Source of the DNA: Candidatus Geocrenenecus dongiae | GTDB lineage: Archaea; Thermoproteota; Nitrososphaeria_A; Caldarchaeales; Wolframiiraptoraceae | NCBI GenBank assembly: GCA_023267855.1 | Contig: JALNLN010000005.1 | Span: 1-64,000 of the forward strand | DNA: 64,000 bases | Reading direction: 5' to 3' | Shown here: positions 17,480 to 26,847 of the stretch, piece after piece | Layout: the number at the start of each line of letters is the position of its first letter | Numbering within the stretch: the first letter of the stretch is position 1 | Translations under genes and position numbers: made by a program | Notes under the pieces: generated by a model | What the model saw: only the letters and a program-made list of their open reading frames with translations | Database searches by the model: none | What the model was told of the DNA's origin: nothing

Positions 17480-18346
17480 TTAACACTCTATCTCTAAACC
17501 GAACTCTCTTAAAGCAATCTCTAGCACTCTAAGATCTGGAACAATAGATTTTTGATCTGAATTTGCATTGAGTAAGTCATTGTATGTTGGCTCATCTCTA
17601 CTATAGATTACTCCGACAGGGATCCTTCCAGCTTTCCTAGCTTCAAGTAAGAGTTTAACTGCTTCATCCAAATCTCTCTGAGAATCTAAACCTACATCCA
17701 AGATCTTTTCTTTAATAGTGGTGATAGTTCTCTTAGGGTTGAAGGTTGGGCAGACGCTAACAATATTCACCAGAGAGAAGCCACGGTGTTTCAGAGCTTT
17801 CTTAAAGATTTCTCTTAAGGATGATGGGTTTCCAACATATCCTTGAGCTATAAATGTTGCTCCTGAAACAGCTACGAGTAGTAATGGGTCTACTGGTTTT
17901 TCAGGCCAACCCCTAGGGCTAATCTTTGTAGGTGAGAGGTAGGGAGTGGTTGGTGAAGGTTGCCCACGAGTATTCCCAAAGATTCCATTATCTATGACTA
18001 TGTATGTTAAATCTATGTTCCTACGTGCCGTGTGTGTAAGATGACCGCAACCAATACTGTATGCATCTCCATCTCCTGAAACAGCTAGTACTTTCAAACT
18101 AGGTTTTACAAGCTTTACACCTGTAGCAGCTGGGAGGACACGTCCATGTAGAGCTTTAAGAGAATTCGTATTAAGATAACTCCATATAAATGTTGCACAA
18201 CCTATACCGCAGACAACCACTATTTCTTCAGGTCTATATCCAAGTTCTTCCAGCGCATCCTTCAAGCAGCTATACACTACGAAGTTTCCACATCCAGGAC
18301 ACCATTTAGGCTTACTTCTATCAAAGACGCTGCTAGCCTGACCCAT
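17480..18346 (-). CDS. 2-oxoacid:ferredoxin oxidoreductase, beta subunit
   Basis: 288 residues. Thiamine diphosphate domain: KWCPGCGNFVVYSCLKDAL, GIGCATFIW, and GDGDAYSIGCGHLTHTARRN followed by DNGIFGNTRGQPSPTTP. The cysteines of CPGC and the GIGC pair bind the proximal Fe-S cluster. With the fused gamma-alpha partner upstream (14-nt overlap) it makes the two-subunit form that oxidises 2-oxoglutarate or other 2-oxoacids to acyl-CoA, reducing ferredoxin. Confidence 0.92.
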   Translation of the reverse strand: MGQASSVFDRSKPKWCPGCGNFVVYSCLKDALEELGYRPEEIVVVCGIGCATFIWSYLNTNSLKALHGRVLPAATGVKLVKPSLKVLAVSGDGDAYSIGCGHLTHTARRNIDLTYIVIDNGIFGNTRGQPSPTTPYLSPTKISPRGWPEKPVDPLLLVAVSGATFIAQGYVGNPSSLREIFKKALKHRGFSLVNIVSVCPTFNPKRTITTIKEKILDVGLDSQRDLDEAVKLLLEARKAGRIPVGVIYSRDEPTYNDLLNANSDQKSIVPDLRVLEIALREFGLEIEC

Positions 18347-20009
18347 CTCTCAACACCTCAACAATATCTCTAGATCTAAGAGGTTGACCATCGTATCTCC
18401 TCACACTCTTAACAATACAGTTTTCAGGAATTTCTTTAGAGATTAATCTTAAAACTTGTCCAGAAGCATTCTGCTCTACAACGTAAACTACTTCAGCTTC
18501 TCTAAGTTCTTCTCTCAGTTTTCTCGGTATAGGCCAAAGCTGTTTTAATGGAATGTGTTTAAACCTTCTTCCATTTTTACTTAATCTACTACATGCTTCT
18601 TCTACCGCAGCTCTACAACAACCAATTGTTATGAAGACTTCTCTTCCATCTACATCTCCTACAACTTCCCAGTCTACTGGATTTTCTTCTAATTCTCTAA
18701 GCTTACCTAACCGTTTATCAGACATAGATGCATGTATCTCTCCATCTTGAACTGAGAATCCTCTATAATCATGTTCAACACTACTAGCAACTATGAGTAA
18801 TCTTTTAGATGGAGGAGATGGAACCCACTCACTATCATAGTAAGGATAAACTTCAATAGAATCTCCGCTAGACTCGATGGAAACTCTGTAACTATAAACT
18901 TCCGGGTTTCTTATTTTATCAATAGTCTGATAGTTTAATGTATATGACTGGTCTAGTAAGAGTATCACTGGGGCTCTATACTTTTCTGATAACTGGAAAG
19001 ACTTCACAGTAAACGTATAGTATTCTTCTATTGTTGATGGTGCTAAAACTATTCTCGGAATATCTCCATGAGAAGGATGTGTAGCTATATCTATATCACT
19101 TTGTTCATGAGCTGTAGGTAAGCCTGTGCTCGGTCCAACTCTCTGAACGTCCACGATCACAACTGGTATCCCAGCCATACCTGCAAAACCTATTCCCTCC
19201 GCCATCAAGGAGAATCCTGGACCAGATGTTACGGTCATAGCTCTAGCTCCAGCATAACTTGCACCTATAACCATGTTTATAGCGGCTAGCTCATCTTCAA
19301 CTTGTACAGCTACTCCACCTAATTCAGGAATCCAATTCATCAGCGCCTCCATTATGCTTGTAGCGGGGGTAATTGGGTATCCTGCAAAAAATTTACAGCC
19401 AGCATAGAGTGCTCCTAACGCAACTAGATCAGATCCCCTTATAACACTCTTGACGCCACCATAACTTTTAACAACAATTTTCTCTAGACCGCTCTCCTCG
19501 AAAATTCTGATTCCTTTTTTCAATCCACGTAAATTAGATTCAAATTCACTAATCTTCTTCTTTCTCAATATCTCCGTAACAACCTCAAAATCTAGGTTGA
19601 GTAATCCTGAAAGGAATCCAAGAAGTATCATGTTCATCCTAGTCTTCAATTCTCTAGAAAGCTTGCCTATAGGTATTTGAATAACGTGTTTACATACAGA
19701 TTGACTTACATCAACTTCTTCATCAATTATTATCAAAGCATCTTTTGAAAGAATCTTATCTACATCTCTTAACCCTTCTTTACTCAAAGCACCCAGTATG
19801 TTTATTTCATCGGGTGGAGAACTGGTCTTCCTACAAGAGATCCTTATATCTGAAAACGTATATCCTCCCCTAACAATAGTTGGAAAGAATCTATAAGTGT
19901 AGACATGCAACCCCCTCTTTGCACAAGCATCTACAATAACCTCTGTGGTAAACTCTACTCCCAGCCCAGTTAATCCAGCAATCCTAATAGAAACTTCTTC
20001 TAACAACAA
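18333..20009 (-). CDS. 2-oxoacid:ferredoxin oxidoreductase, fused gamma-alpha subunit
   Basis: 558 residues. The gamma domain comes first (SIRIAGLTGLGVEFTTEVI, FFPTIVRGGYTFSDIRIS, residues 1-~170), then the alpha domain with the family signature AGYPITPATSIMEALMNW near 210 and VTSGPGFSLMAEGIGFAGMAGIPVVIVDVQRVGPSTGLPT. The YPITP motif contacts the 2-oxoacid substrate. This gamma-alpha fusion is the KorA/OFOR layout. Substrate preference cannot be read from sequence. Confidence 0.92.
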   Translation of the reverse strand: MLLEEVSIRIAGLTGLGVEFTTEVIVDACAKRGLHVYTYRFFPTIVRGGYTFSDIRISCRKTSSPPDEINILGALSKEGLRDVDKILSKDALIIIDEEVDVSQSVCKHVIQIPIGKLSRELKTRMNMILLGFLSGLLNLDFEVVTEILRKKKISEFESNLRGLKKGIRIFEESGLEKIVVKSYGGVKSVIRGSDLVALGALYAGCKFFAGYPITPATSIMEALMNWIPELGGVAVQVEDELAAINMVIGASYAGARAMTVTSGPGFSLMAEGIGFAGMAGIPVVIVDVQRVGPSTGLPTAHEQSDIDIATHPSHGDIPRIVLAPSTIEEYYTFTVKSFQLSEKYRAPVILLLDQSYTLNYQTIDKIRNPEVYSYRVSIESSGDSIEVYPYYDSEWVPSPPSKRLLIVASSVEHDYRGFSVQDGEIHASMSDKRLGKLRELEENPVDWEVVGDVDGREVFITIGCCRAAVEEACSRLSKNGRRFKHIPLKQLWPIPRKLREELREAEVVYVVEQNASGQVLRLISKEIPENCIVKSVRRYDGQPLRSRDIVEVLRDGSG

Positions 20010-20207
20010 ACCAAAACAAAATTATCTTCACCATCTCAAAAACATTCAACCAAATTTTCTGGTAAATAAAGAAACCAGTAATAAATTTTCCAGAGAAACT
20101 GAAAAAAGATTCTAGAAACGTAAATTTTTAACGTTTCCAGTTAAATCTAAACGGAGATGCTTCGAGATCCAGTTAATCTTCAGTAATTAACAGTATCCTA
20201 TAATTAG

Positions 20208-20573
20208 CTATTTTCCCTTAAAGAATAACCAACCTCTACTGGTGTTGATTAGTATGTATTTTCCCCTCAGTTTTTCTCCCATCATGTAGACGACCATCTT
20301 CTTATCTGGATCATATTCTAGAATCTTGTATTCACCTTTATCCCAGATCTTAACTGTTCCTGCACCATACTGTCCTTCCGGGATCTCACCTTCAAAATTA
20401 GCGTATGAAAGCTCGTGGTCAGGTTGAGGTATACAAAGCCTCTTAACGTTATGTGTTGTTGGAGGTTCTTTCCTCAAAGCCCAGGATTTCAACACATTAT
20501 CTATCTCCAATCTGAGATCGTAGTGGAGTCCAGCTTTCTTAGCATGATGTTCATGTACAACGAATATCGGCAT
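20208..20573 (-). CDS. Stand-alone DNA ligase D 3'-phosphoesterase (PE) domain
   Basis: 121 residues. Matches the PE domain of LigD: FVVHEHHAKKAGLHYDLRLE (His and Asp/Arg metal and phosphate ligands), SWALRKEPPT and EGEIPEGQYGAGTVKIWDKG. It trims 3'-phosphate or 3'-ribonucleotide ends before ligation. Stand-alone PE enzymes are known in archaea. It lies 1 nt from the MBL-fold gene on the same strand, suggesting a shared transcript. Confidence 0.9.
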   Translation of the reverse strand: MPIFVVHEHHAKKAGLHYDLRLEIDNVLKSWALRKEPPTTHNVKRLCIPQPDHELSYANFEGEIPEGQYGAGTVKIWDKGEYKILEYDPDKKMVVYMMGEKLRGKYILINTSRGWLFFKGK

Positions 20574-20574
20574 A

Positions 20575-21468
20575 TCAACCTACCCTAACATACATAACCT
20601 TACCATCCTCTAAATATTCTTTCAAGAAACCTTCATCTACAAGCCAGGAAATATAAGATTTCAATGCAGAAGAATAAAGGAAATACATGTAAGAAGTCTC
20701 AACTATGACTCCGAGTTCAGATAATACTGTTGAGATCAAGTCTTCTAGCGATATAGCTTTTTCAGAAATTTCTTCAATAATCTTCCTAACACTGTAGATA
20801 GACTTAAGATTTGATTCAACCATACTGGATATACTAGATACAGGCTCTGAATGTGATGGAACATAGATCGAGTAACTACTATTCTTTATCTTCTCAAGAG
20901 TTTTCACAGACTCTCTAACATTGAAGTGGTAGATTATCTTAAACTTTGATACAAGATTTTCTGGGAACACAGAGTCGGCAGTGAAGAAAACATCTTCTAC
21001 AGTTAATCCAAACATGTTAAAGGAATGTCCAGGAAGCTGGACATAACCCAAATTCAATTCTCGATCGAACCCCTCGGTTAATGTTTTATCTACTCTGGAG
21101 GGATGGGCCATAACAAACTTGCTATGGAGTTTTCTATGAGGATGTGAACCATATAAGAGTATTGGTTCAAGTACTGGGTTCTCTATTAAACTTGACTCGA
21201 TTTGAGGTGCTAGAAGCATGGCTCCAGTCTTCTTAATAATCATAGTATTTCCTCCAATGTGATCTGCGTGAGAATGTGTATTGAATATGTATCTAATTTT
21301 TAATCCAGCTTCACCGACAATATTAGCAATCCTCCTACCATAATCTTCATCTATACCAGTATCTACAATCATGCACCAATCATCTCTCACGATAACACCG
21401 ACAACAGTCCTGCCGGGAATATAGTAGACGTTTCTAGAAATCTTCACCAATTTTCTCTCAGGACACAT
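20575..21468 (-). CDS. Metallo-beta-lactamase-fold hydrolase
   Basis: 297 residues. The metal motif THSHADHIGGN (about 64-74) is intact; further ligands are in LPGHSFNM, FFTADSVF and VPSHSEPV. The C-terminal ~80 residues look like a winged helix (SWLVDEGFLKEYLEDGKVMYV). Function within the glyoxalase II/MBL group is not specified. Co-oriented with and nearly abutting the PE gene. Confidence 0.8.
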   Translation of the reverse strand: MCPERKLVKISRNVYYIPGRTVVGVIVRDDWCMIVDTGIDEDYGRRIANIVGEAGLKIRYIFNTHSHADHIGGNTMIIKKTGAMLLAPQIESSLIENPVLEPILLYGSHPHRKLHSKFVMAHPSRVDKTLTEGFDRELNLGYVQLPGHSFNMFGLTVEDVFFTADSVFPENLVSKFKIIYHFNVRESVKTLEKIKNSSYSIYVPSHSEPVSSISSMVESNLKSIYSVRKIIEEISEKAISLEDLISTVLSELGVIVETSYMYFLYSSALKSYISWLVDEGFLKEYLEDGKVMYVRVG

Positions 21469-21569
21469 CTAAAACAGTATAAAACATGGTAGGAGGATAT
21501 AAGCTATATTAGACTTCCATAGACATCTAGATAGTCAAGGTATATCTTCTAGCTGGTAGAGATAATTAC

Positions 21570-22880
21570 GTGCAATCTGATAGTTTTTCACTAAGATCTT
21601 TTTTAGAAGAATTAGATAGAGAAGGTGTCCTCGTAAATATATGGAAACCTGTTTCTTGTAGATTTCAGATACCTGCAATATTGAAGAAGCTTGAACCTAG
21701 ACCAGTACTCTTCCACAACATCGTCGAGCATAGTGAATTTAGACTAGTTGGTAATATCTGCGCTGATAGAAACATAGTCTCGAGATCACTAAACACTTCT
21801 GCAAATAGTTTAAGAGATAAGATTATAGATGCTATCGAGAATCCTGGAGAGATAAACATAATAGAGAATCCACCATGCCAGGAAATCGTAATAGATGAAC
21901 CCGACCTTAGAAGACTACCATTCATATGGACTGGATTAAATGATAAAGCTCCATACATATCTGCAAGCATAATAATAGCATACGATAGAGAATATGGTTA
22001 TAATGCTAGCTTCCATAGATTAATGTTTCTAGATAAGGAGAGAGTTGCAGCTAGGATAGTTCCCCGCCATCTATACAAGTATATTGAGAGAGGGGTAAGA
22101 GATGTAGCGATAACTATTGGAAACCATCCAGCGTTCATGTTAGCGTCAGCTATCACAACGGAGATCGGGAGAAGCGAGCTTCAAATAGCATCAAAACTAG
22201 CTCCAATTAAATACGCTAAAACCTTAACAAACAACCTACTGGTTCCAGCAGATTCTGAAGTAGTCTTAGAAGGAAGGATAACGGATGAATTTGTAGATGA
22301 GGGGCCATTCATAGACATCCTCGGAACATATGATGCTGTAAGAAAGGAGAGGATAATAGAGATAACTTGTATAACTATGAGACGTAATCCAATCTTCCAG
22401 TACATACTTCCATCAGGATTAGAGCATAAGAATCTCATGGGCTATCCGAGGGAAGTAGCGATCTTTAAAGAAGTATCCAAGATATGTGAATGTCTAGATG
22501 TTAGATTAACTCCTGGAGGTGCCTCTTGGCTTAACGCAGTAATAAAGATAAAGAAGAAGAATGAAGATGATCCAAGGAAAGCTATAGAAGCAGCATTCAA
22601 AGCACATGAAAGCTTGAAGTATGTTATCGTTGTAGATGAAGATGTAGATATAGATAATCCGCTGGAGGTAGAGTGGGCAATAGCTACTAGAACTCAGCTT
22701 GATAAAGATTTAATAGTTAAGCTCGGTGAGAAAGGTTCATCCCTAGACCCTTCGGCAGATCAGATTACCAGAGAAACATGTAAAGCAGGTCTAGACGCCA
22801 CAATTCCACTCAATAGAGATAGATCAAAATTCATGAAAGCCAAGATACCAGACGTAGACTTAAAACAATTCTTAGAATAA
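21570..22880 (+). CDS. UbiD-family decarboxylase, likely anhydromevalonate phosphate decarboxylase
   Basis: 436 residues from a GTG start. UbiD hallmarks: GDxE-like SFHRLMFLDKERVAARIVPRHLYKY, then ITTEIGRSELQIAS, EGRITDEFVDEGPFIDILGTYD and GLEHKNLMGYPREVAIF. UbiD enzymes need prenylated FMN. In Aeropyrum a homologue decarboxylates trans-anhydromevalonate 5-phosphate to isopentenyl phosphate. The next two genes encode the phosphomevalonate dehydratase subunits, and IPK and mevalonate kinase lie 20 kb away, so that role is well supported here. Confidence 0.85.
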   Translation: MQSDSFSLRSFLEELDREGVLVNIWKPVSCRFQIPAILKKLEPRPVLFHNIVEHSEFRLVGNICADRNIVSRSLNTSANSLRDKIIDAIENPGEINIIENPPCQEIVIDEPDLRRLPFIWTGLNDKAPYISASIIIAYDREYGYNASFHRLMFLDKERVAARIVPRHLYKYIERGVRDVAITIGNHPAFMLASAITTEIGRSELQIASKLAPIKYAKTLTNNLLVPADSEVVLEGRITDEFVDEGPFIDILGTYDAVRKERIIEITCITMRRNPIFQYILPSGLEHKNLMGYPREVAIFKEVSKICECLDVRLTPGGASWLNAVIKIKKKNEDDPRKAIEAAFKAHESLKYVIVVDEDVDIDNPLEVEWAIATRTQLDKDLIVKLGEKGSSLDPSADQITRETCKAGLDATIPLNRDRSKFMKAKIPDVDLKQFLE

Positions 22881-23004
22881 TGTATTCACTCCACCTCACT
22901 ATAAACTTATCTTAAACACAATTTACCTAACGAACCCGTAAAGTTTATCCTAACATTTTGGCTAGATGTAGGATAGATAACCTCGTTCATGGTGATGGTT
23001 GTAG

Positions 23005-24192
23005 ATGTATTTGACTAAGGAAGAAGAGAAGATGCTTAATGGAGAGATGGGGTATGCTAAGCAGATCGCTATGGAGATCTTGGTGGCTCTTGGAAAGATA
23101 TATAATGCTGAAAAAATGATACCAGTAAAGAGTACACAGATATCTGGAGTATCATATAAGAATCTTGGAGAAGCGGGTTTAGAATGGCTTGAAGAAATAG
23201 CTAGAGATGGTAGAGTAGAAGTATTATCAACATTAAACCCTGCTGGAGTAGATCTGGAAGACTGGGGTAAGATGGGGGTAGATGAAGAATTTGTCTCAAC
23301 TCAGAAAAAGATTGTAGAAACCTATGTTAAAATGGGTGTGCAGCCAACACTCACCTGCACGCCATACTATGTCGGGAATAAGCCACAGCTAGGAGATAAT
23401 GTAGCTTGGAGTGAGAGTTCAGCGATAATCTATGTAAACTCTGTTATAGGTGCTAGAACGAATAGAGAAGGTGGGCCGAGCGCTCTAGCATCAGCATTAA
23501 CTGGTAGAACACCATACTATGGATTACACGTAACAGAGAACAGGGCCCCATCAATAGAAGTCCATGTACCAGAATTGAGAGATGAATACGATTACGCACT
23601 CTTAGGATATTTTATCGGAAAGATGTGTAGAGGAAAGATACCTTTGTTTAAAGGTGTGAAGTCTGTGGACAACGTGGAACTTAAAGCACTTGGAGCAGCA
23701 TTAGCAAGTAGTGGAGATCTAGCAATCTTCCATATAGAAGGATTAACACCAGAATACACATTAAAACCTATAGAGAAGATGGAGAGGATAGAAGTAGAAG
23801 AAAGAGATTTGAGAGAAGCTAGAGATGAACTTAACGATGATTCTCCAGTAGATCTAGTATTCATAGGCTGTCCACACGCTTCACTGGAAGAGATAATAAT
23901 GTTTATGGAGAAGCTTAATGGTAGACAGGTTAGAAAAGAGACCTGGATATGTACATCTAGAAGTATTAAGAATCTATGTGTTGAGCTAGGTGTGAAGAAG
24001 AAGCTTGAAGAACTAGGTGTAAAGATACTGGCAGATACATGTCCAGTGATAGCTCCGATAGAACAAGTGGGGGTACGGTCGATAGCTACAAACTCTGCTA
24101 AAGGTGCATGGTACTCTAGAAACTTGAATAAGCTTAAAGTTAAGATCGCTAGGATGGATGAACTTGTAGAAGAAGCGGTGAAAGAATATTGA
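23005..24192 (+). CDS. Aconitase X large subunit (phosphomevalonate 5-dehydratase, catalytic)
   Basis: 395 residues. AcnX signatures are PVKSTQISGVSYKNLGEAGL, CTPYYVGN, WSESSAIIYVNSVIGARTNREGGPSAL and ADTCPVIAP; cysteines in CTPYY, IGCPH and DTCPV can bind the Fe-S cluster. Together with the small subunit it would dehydrate mevalonate 5-phosphate to trans-anhydromevalonate 5-phosphate, as shown in Aeropyrum. It follows the UbiD gene by 124 nt and overlaps the small-subunit gene by 4 nt. Confidence 0.9.
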   Translation: MYLTKEEEKMLNGEMGYAKQIAMEILVALGKIYNAEKMIPVKSTQISGVSYKNLGEAGLEWLEEIARDGRVEVLSTLNPAGVDLEDWGKMGVDEEFVSTQKKIVETYVKMGVQPTLTCTPYYVGNKPQLGDNVAWSESSAIIYVNSVIGARTNREGGPSALASALTGRTPYYGLHVTENRAPSIEVHVPELRDEYDYALLGYFIGKMCRGKIPLFKGVKSVDNVELKALGAALASSGDLAIFHIEGLTPEYTLKPIEKMERIEVEERDLREARDELNDDSPVDLVFIGCPHASLEEIIMFMEKLNGRQVRKETWICTSRSIKNLCVELGVKKKLEELGVKILADTCPVIAPIEQVGVRSIATNSAKGAWYSRNLNKLKVKIARMDELVEEAVKEY

Positions 24193-24605
24193 TCAAAGTT
24201 AAAGGTAGAGTGATAAAGAAGGGTAAAGTACGTGGAGAAGCATTAAGATCAACTCAGCCTATAAGCTTCCTAGGTGGAGTAGACCCGGAAACAGGGATAG
24301 TTATAGAGAAAGGACATGAGCTTGAAGGTAGATCTATAGCTGGAAAAATACTTGTCTTCCCGAGAGGTAAAGGATCTACCGTAAGCTCATACATACTTTA
24401 TAGATTGAAGAAGAAAGGCTTAGCACCTTCAGGAATAATAAACGAATTCTGTGAACCAATAATAGCTGTAGGAGCCGTAATCTCAGATATACCGACCGTA
24501 GACAAGATAGACATAAACCTCATAGAAACAGGAGACTGGGTAGAAATAGATAATGAAACAGTAACTATTTGGAAAAGGGGGGATAAAAACCCTATAAATA
24601 TGTAG
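24189..24605 (+). CDS. Aconitase X small (swivel) subunit
   Basis: 138 residues from a TTG start inside the end of the large-subunit gene. The swivel domain is recognised by GRVIKKGKVRGEALRS, FLGGVDPETGIVIEKGHELEGRSIAGKILVFPRGKGSTVSSYILYRLK and a C-terminal WVEIDNETVTI. The GKGST loop contributes the active-site serine. Needed with the large subunit for phosphomevalonate dehydration. Confidence 0.9.
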   Translation: MIKVKGRVIKKGKVRGEALRSTQPISFLGGVDPETGIVIEKGHELEGRSIAGKILVFPRGKGSTVSSYILYRLKKKGLAPSGIINEFCEPIIAVGAVISDIPTVDKIDINLIETGDWVEIDNETVTIWKRGDKNPINM

Positions 24606-24658
24606 TTGAAAGTAGTGGTTTTTAATTACCTTGCGATTATTATCTATGGGAACATCTT

Positions 24659-25555
24659 TTGCTTATATATGCTCGTTTCCACGGTCGTGGGGGGCATGGC
24701 GTAAAAACTGCGAGTAGAATTCTCGGTACATCTGCACATCTAGAAGGATTCCATGTACAAGACTTTCCGATATATGGTGCAGAGAGGAGAGGAGCGCCAG
24801 TAACAGCGTTCACTAAGATTTCTGATGATCCGTTAAAACTACTTGATAGGGGTTACATCTTTAATCCGAATCTAGTGCTAGTCTCAGATGAATCACTATT
24901 ATCTGATCCTATAGCAAACCCATTATCAGGGATACAGACAGGTGGAACAGCATTCATAAACACTACCAAGAACATAGATCATCTACAGATAAAACACGAT
25001 AACATAAACATCGTTGTAGGAGATGTTACAGGGCTATCTCTTAGGTATGTTGGCAGAGTTGTTTTAAGTACTGGGATAGGTGCTATCGCTACTAAACTCA
25101 CAGGTATGATTAGATGGAACTCACTTGAAGAAGCCGTTAAAGAAGAACTTCAAGAAATAGGTATAAAAGGAGAGCTTCTAGAAAAGAACATACTCTTAGC
25201 GAAAACATGTTTCGAGCTCGTTTACCCCGCACCGCTACCACCCCCATCACAACAAAAGAAATACAAGATAGTTGAATTAAACTGGACCCATCCACCCTAC
25301 AATATACCCGAGATATGGAATATTGGAAATACTAAGATAAGGAAGACGGGAAGTTGGAGAGTATTCAAACCATTGATAAATCTTGAGAAATGTACTAGAT
25401 GTAGTTTATGCGTAATCTACTGTCCAGAAGGAGTAATAGAAATGGTTGATAACAGTCTAGTGGTAGATTATGATAACTGTAAAGGTTGCTTGATATGTTT
25501 CAATGAATGCCCTGTTAAAGCTATAAGTTATGTGAGGGAGGCTGAAGCAGTATGA
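24659..25555 (+). CDS. Pyruvate-type ferredoxin oxidoreductase, fused gamma-delta subunit
   Basis: 298 residues from TTG. Gamma domain: ARFHGRGGHGVKTASRILG ... DFPIYGAERRGAPVTAF. The delta ferredoxin domain (~235-298) has two 4Fe-4S motifs, CTRCSLCVIYCPEG and CKGCLICFNECPVKA. The gamma-delta, alpha, beta order with 4- and 26-nt overlaps is the POR/VOR type. Electrons pass from the beta-subunit cluster through the delta clusters to ferredoxin. Confidence 0.92.
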   Translation: MLIYARFHGRGGHGVKTASRILGTSAHLEGFHVQDFPIYGAERRGAPVTAFTKISDDPLKLLDRGYIFNPNLVLVSDESLLSDPIANPLSGIQTGGTAFINTTKNIDHLQIKHDNINIVVGDVTGLSLRYVGRVVLSTGIGAIATKLTGMIRWNSLEEAVKEELQEIGIKGELLEKNILLAKTCFELVYPAPLPPPSQQKKYKIVELNWTHPPYNIPEIWNIGNTKIRKTGSWRVFKPLINLEKCTRCSLCVIYCPEGVIEMVDNSLVVDYDNCKGCLICFNECPVKAISYVREAEAV

Positions 25556-26847
25556 TAAGAACTAAACTTATATTAGAACTTGGATTTAAGAGGTATCTGG
25601 TACCACCAGTTAAACGTGCAGTAATGATGACAGGTAACACAGCAGCTGCGTGGGCTGCTAGACTAGCAGAAGTAGATTATATTCCAGCTTATCCAATAAC
25701 ACCTCAAACAGAGATCATAGAAAAATTGGCAGAATGGATAGCGAATGGGGAGATGAAGGCGAAATTAACGATACTGGAATCAGAACATTCTATGTTGACA
25801 GCTGCTGGGACAGGAGCGCTTTCAGGTGCAAGAGTTTTTACAGCAACATCTAGCCAAGGACTATTGTATGCTTATGAAATGTTGTATAACGTAGCTGGGT
25901 GGAGAGCTCCAATAGTCTTAGTAAATGTTAGTAGAGCTGTTGCCGCACCTATAACCTTGGAGCCAGATCACAATGATTTCCTCTCAACAAGAGACTCTGG
26001 TTTCATACTCCTACATGCAGAAACATGTCAAGAAGTATTAGACTTAATCCTGATAGCCTACAGGGTTTCAGAAGATTATAGAGTCCTCCTTCCAAGCATA
26101 GTTAACATGGATGGTTTCCACATTTCTTTCACACGTGAACCGGTAATCCTTCCAGAGATTGAAGAAGTTAGAAGATTCCTACCTAGATACAATTACGTGA
26201 ATCCGTTTAGAGCAGGAAAACATTCAGCTAAAGGTGTTACAGTGCTTAGACCACCACTATACAGTTTCTACAAATACCAGATGCATTTCTCATCTCTTAA
26301 CGCTGTAAAAGTGTTTAAAGAAGCTTGTAGCGAGTTTGAAGAACACTTTGCTAGAAGATACGATGTAGTCGAGAAGTACATGCTTGATGATGCAGAATAC
26401 GCTATAGTAATGATGGGGTCTTTCTCAACGATAGGTAAGAAAGCTGTAAGAATATTTAGAGAAGAAGGATTCAGCGTAGGTTTACTTAAGATAAGAATGG
26501 TCCGACCCTTCCCAAAAGAAGACATTAGAGAAGCACTAAAGAATAAGAAAGGAGTTATAGTGATAGACCAAAACATATCGCCAGGTTTCGGTGGAATACT
26601 GTACGGTGAGATATGCTCAGCATTATATGGTTTTAGAGATAGGCCTCCATTAATCTTATCAGTAATAGGTGGAGTAGGTGGAAAAACATTAACCATAGAT
26701 GAGATAAGATATGTATTCGAATACCTGCTTGACTGTGAAAGATCTGGAAAAGAGCCTCGGCCAATACTATTGTTTAGAGAAGATGAACTTGAGGAAGTCA
26801 AATCTCTATTAAAGGTGGGGTTTGGTGGAGATGTCTTCCAACTCTAG
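25552..26847 (+). CDS. Pyruvate-type ferredoxin oxidoreductase, alpha subunit
   Basis: 431 residues. AYPITPQTEIIEKLAEW near 46-62 is the substrate-contact motif; ESEHSMLTAAGTGALSGARVFTATSSQGLLYA and NVSRAVAAPITLEPDHNDFLSTRDSG follow, as in PorA. The C-terminal domain (VMMGSFSTIGKKAV ... NISPGFGGILYGEI) is also typical. Overlaps both neighbours. Confidence 0.92.
   Translation: MIRTKLILELGFKRYLVPPVKRAVMMTGNTAAAWAARLAEVDYIPAYPITPQTEIIEKLAEWIANGEMKAKLTILESEHSMLTAAGTGALSGARVFTATSSQGLLYAYEMLYNVAGWRAPIVLVNVSRAVAAPITLEPDHNDFLSTRDSGFILLHAETCQEVLDLILIAYRVSEDYRVLLPSIVNMDGFHISFTREPVILPEIEEVRRFLPRYNYVNPFRAGKHSAKGVTVLRPPLYSFYKYQMHFSSLNAVKVFKEACSEFEEHFARRYDVVEKYMLDDAEYAIVMMGSFSTIGKKAVRIFREEGFSVGLLKIRMVRPFPKEDIREALKNKKGVIVIDQNISPGFGGILYGEICSALYGFRDRPPLILSVIGGVGGKTLTIDEIRYVFEYLLDCERSGKEPRPILLFREDELEEVKSLLKVGFGGDVFQL

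Noticed and set aside
20112..20135. Inverted repeat GAAACGT/ACGTTTC
   Set aside because: Only 7 bp in an AT-rich gap between co-oriented genes; could be chance, so not called as a terminator or operator.
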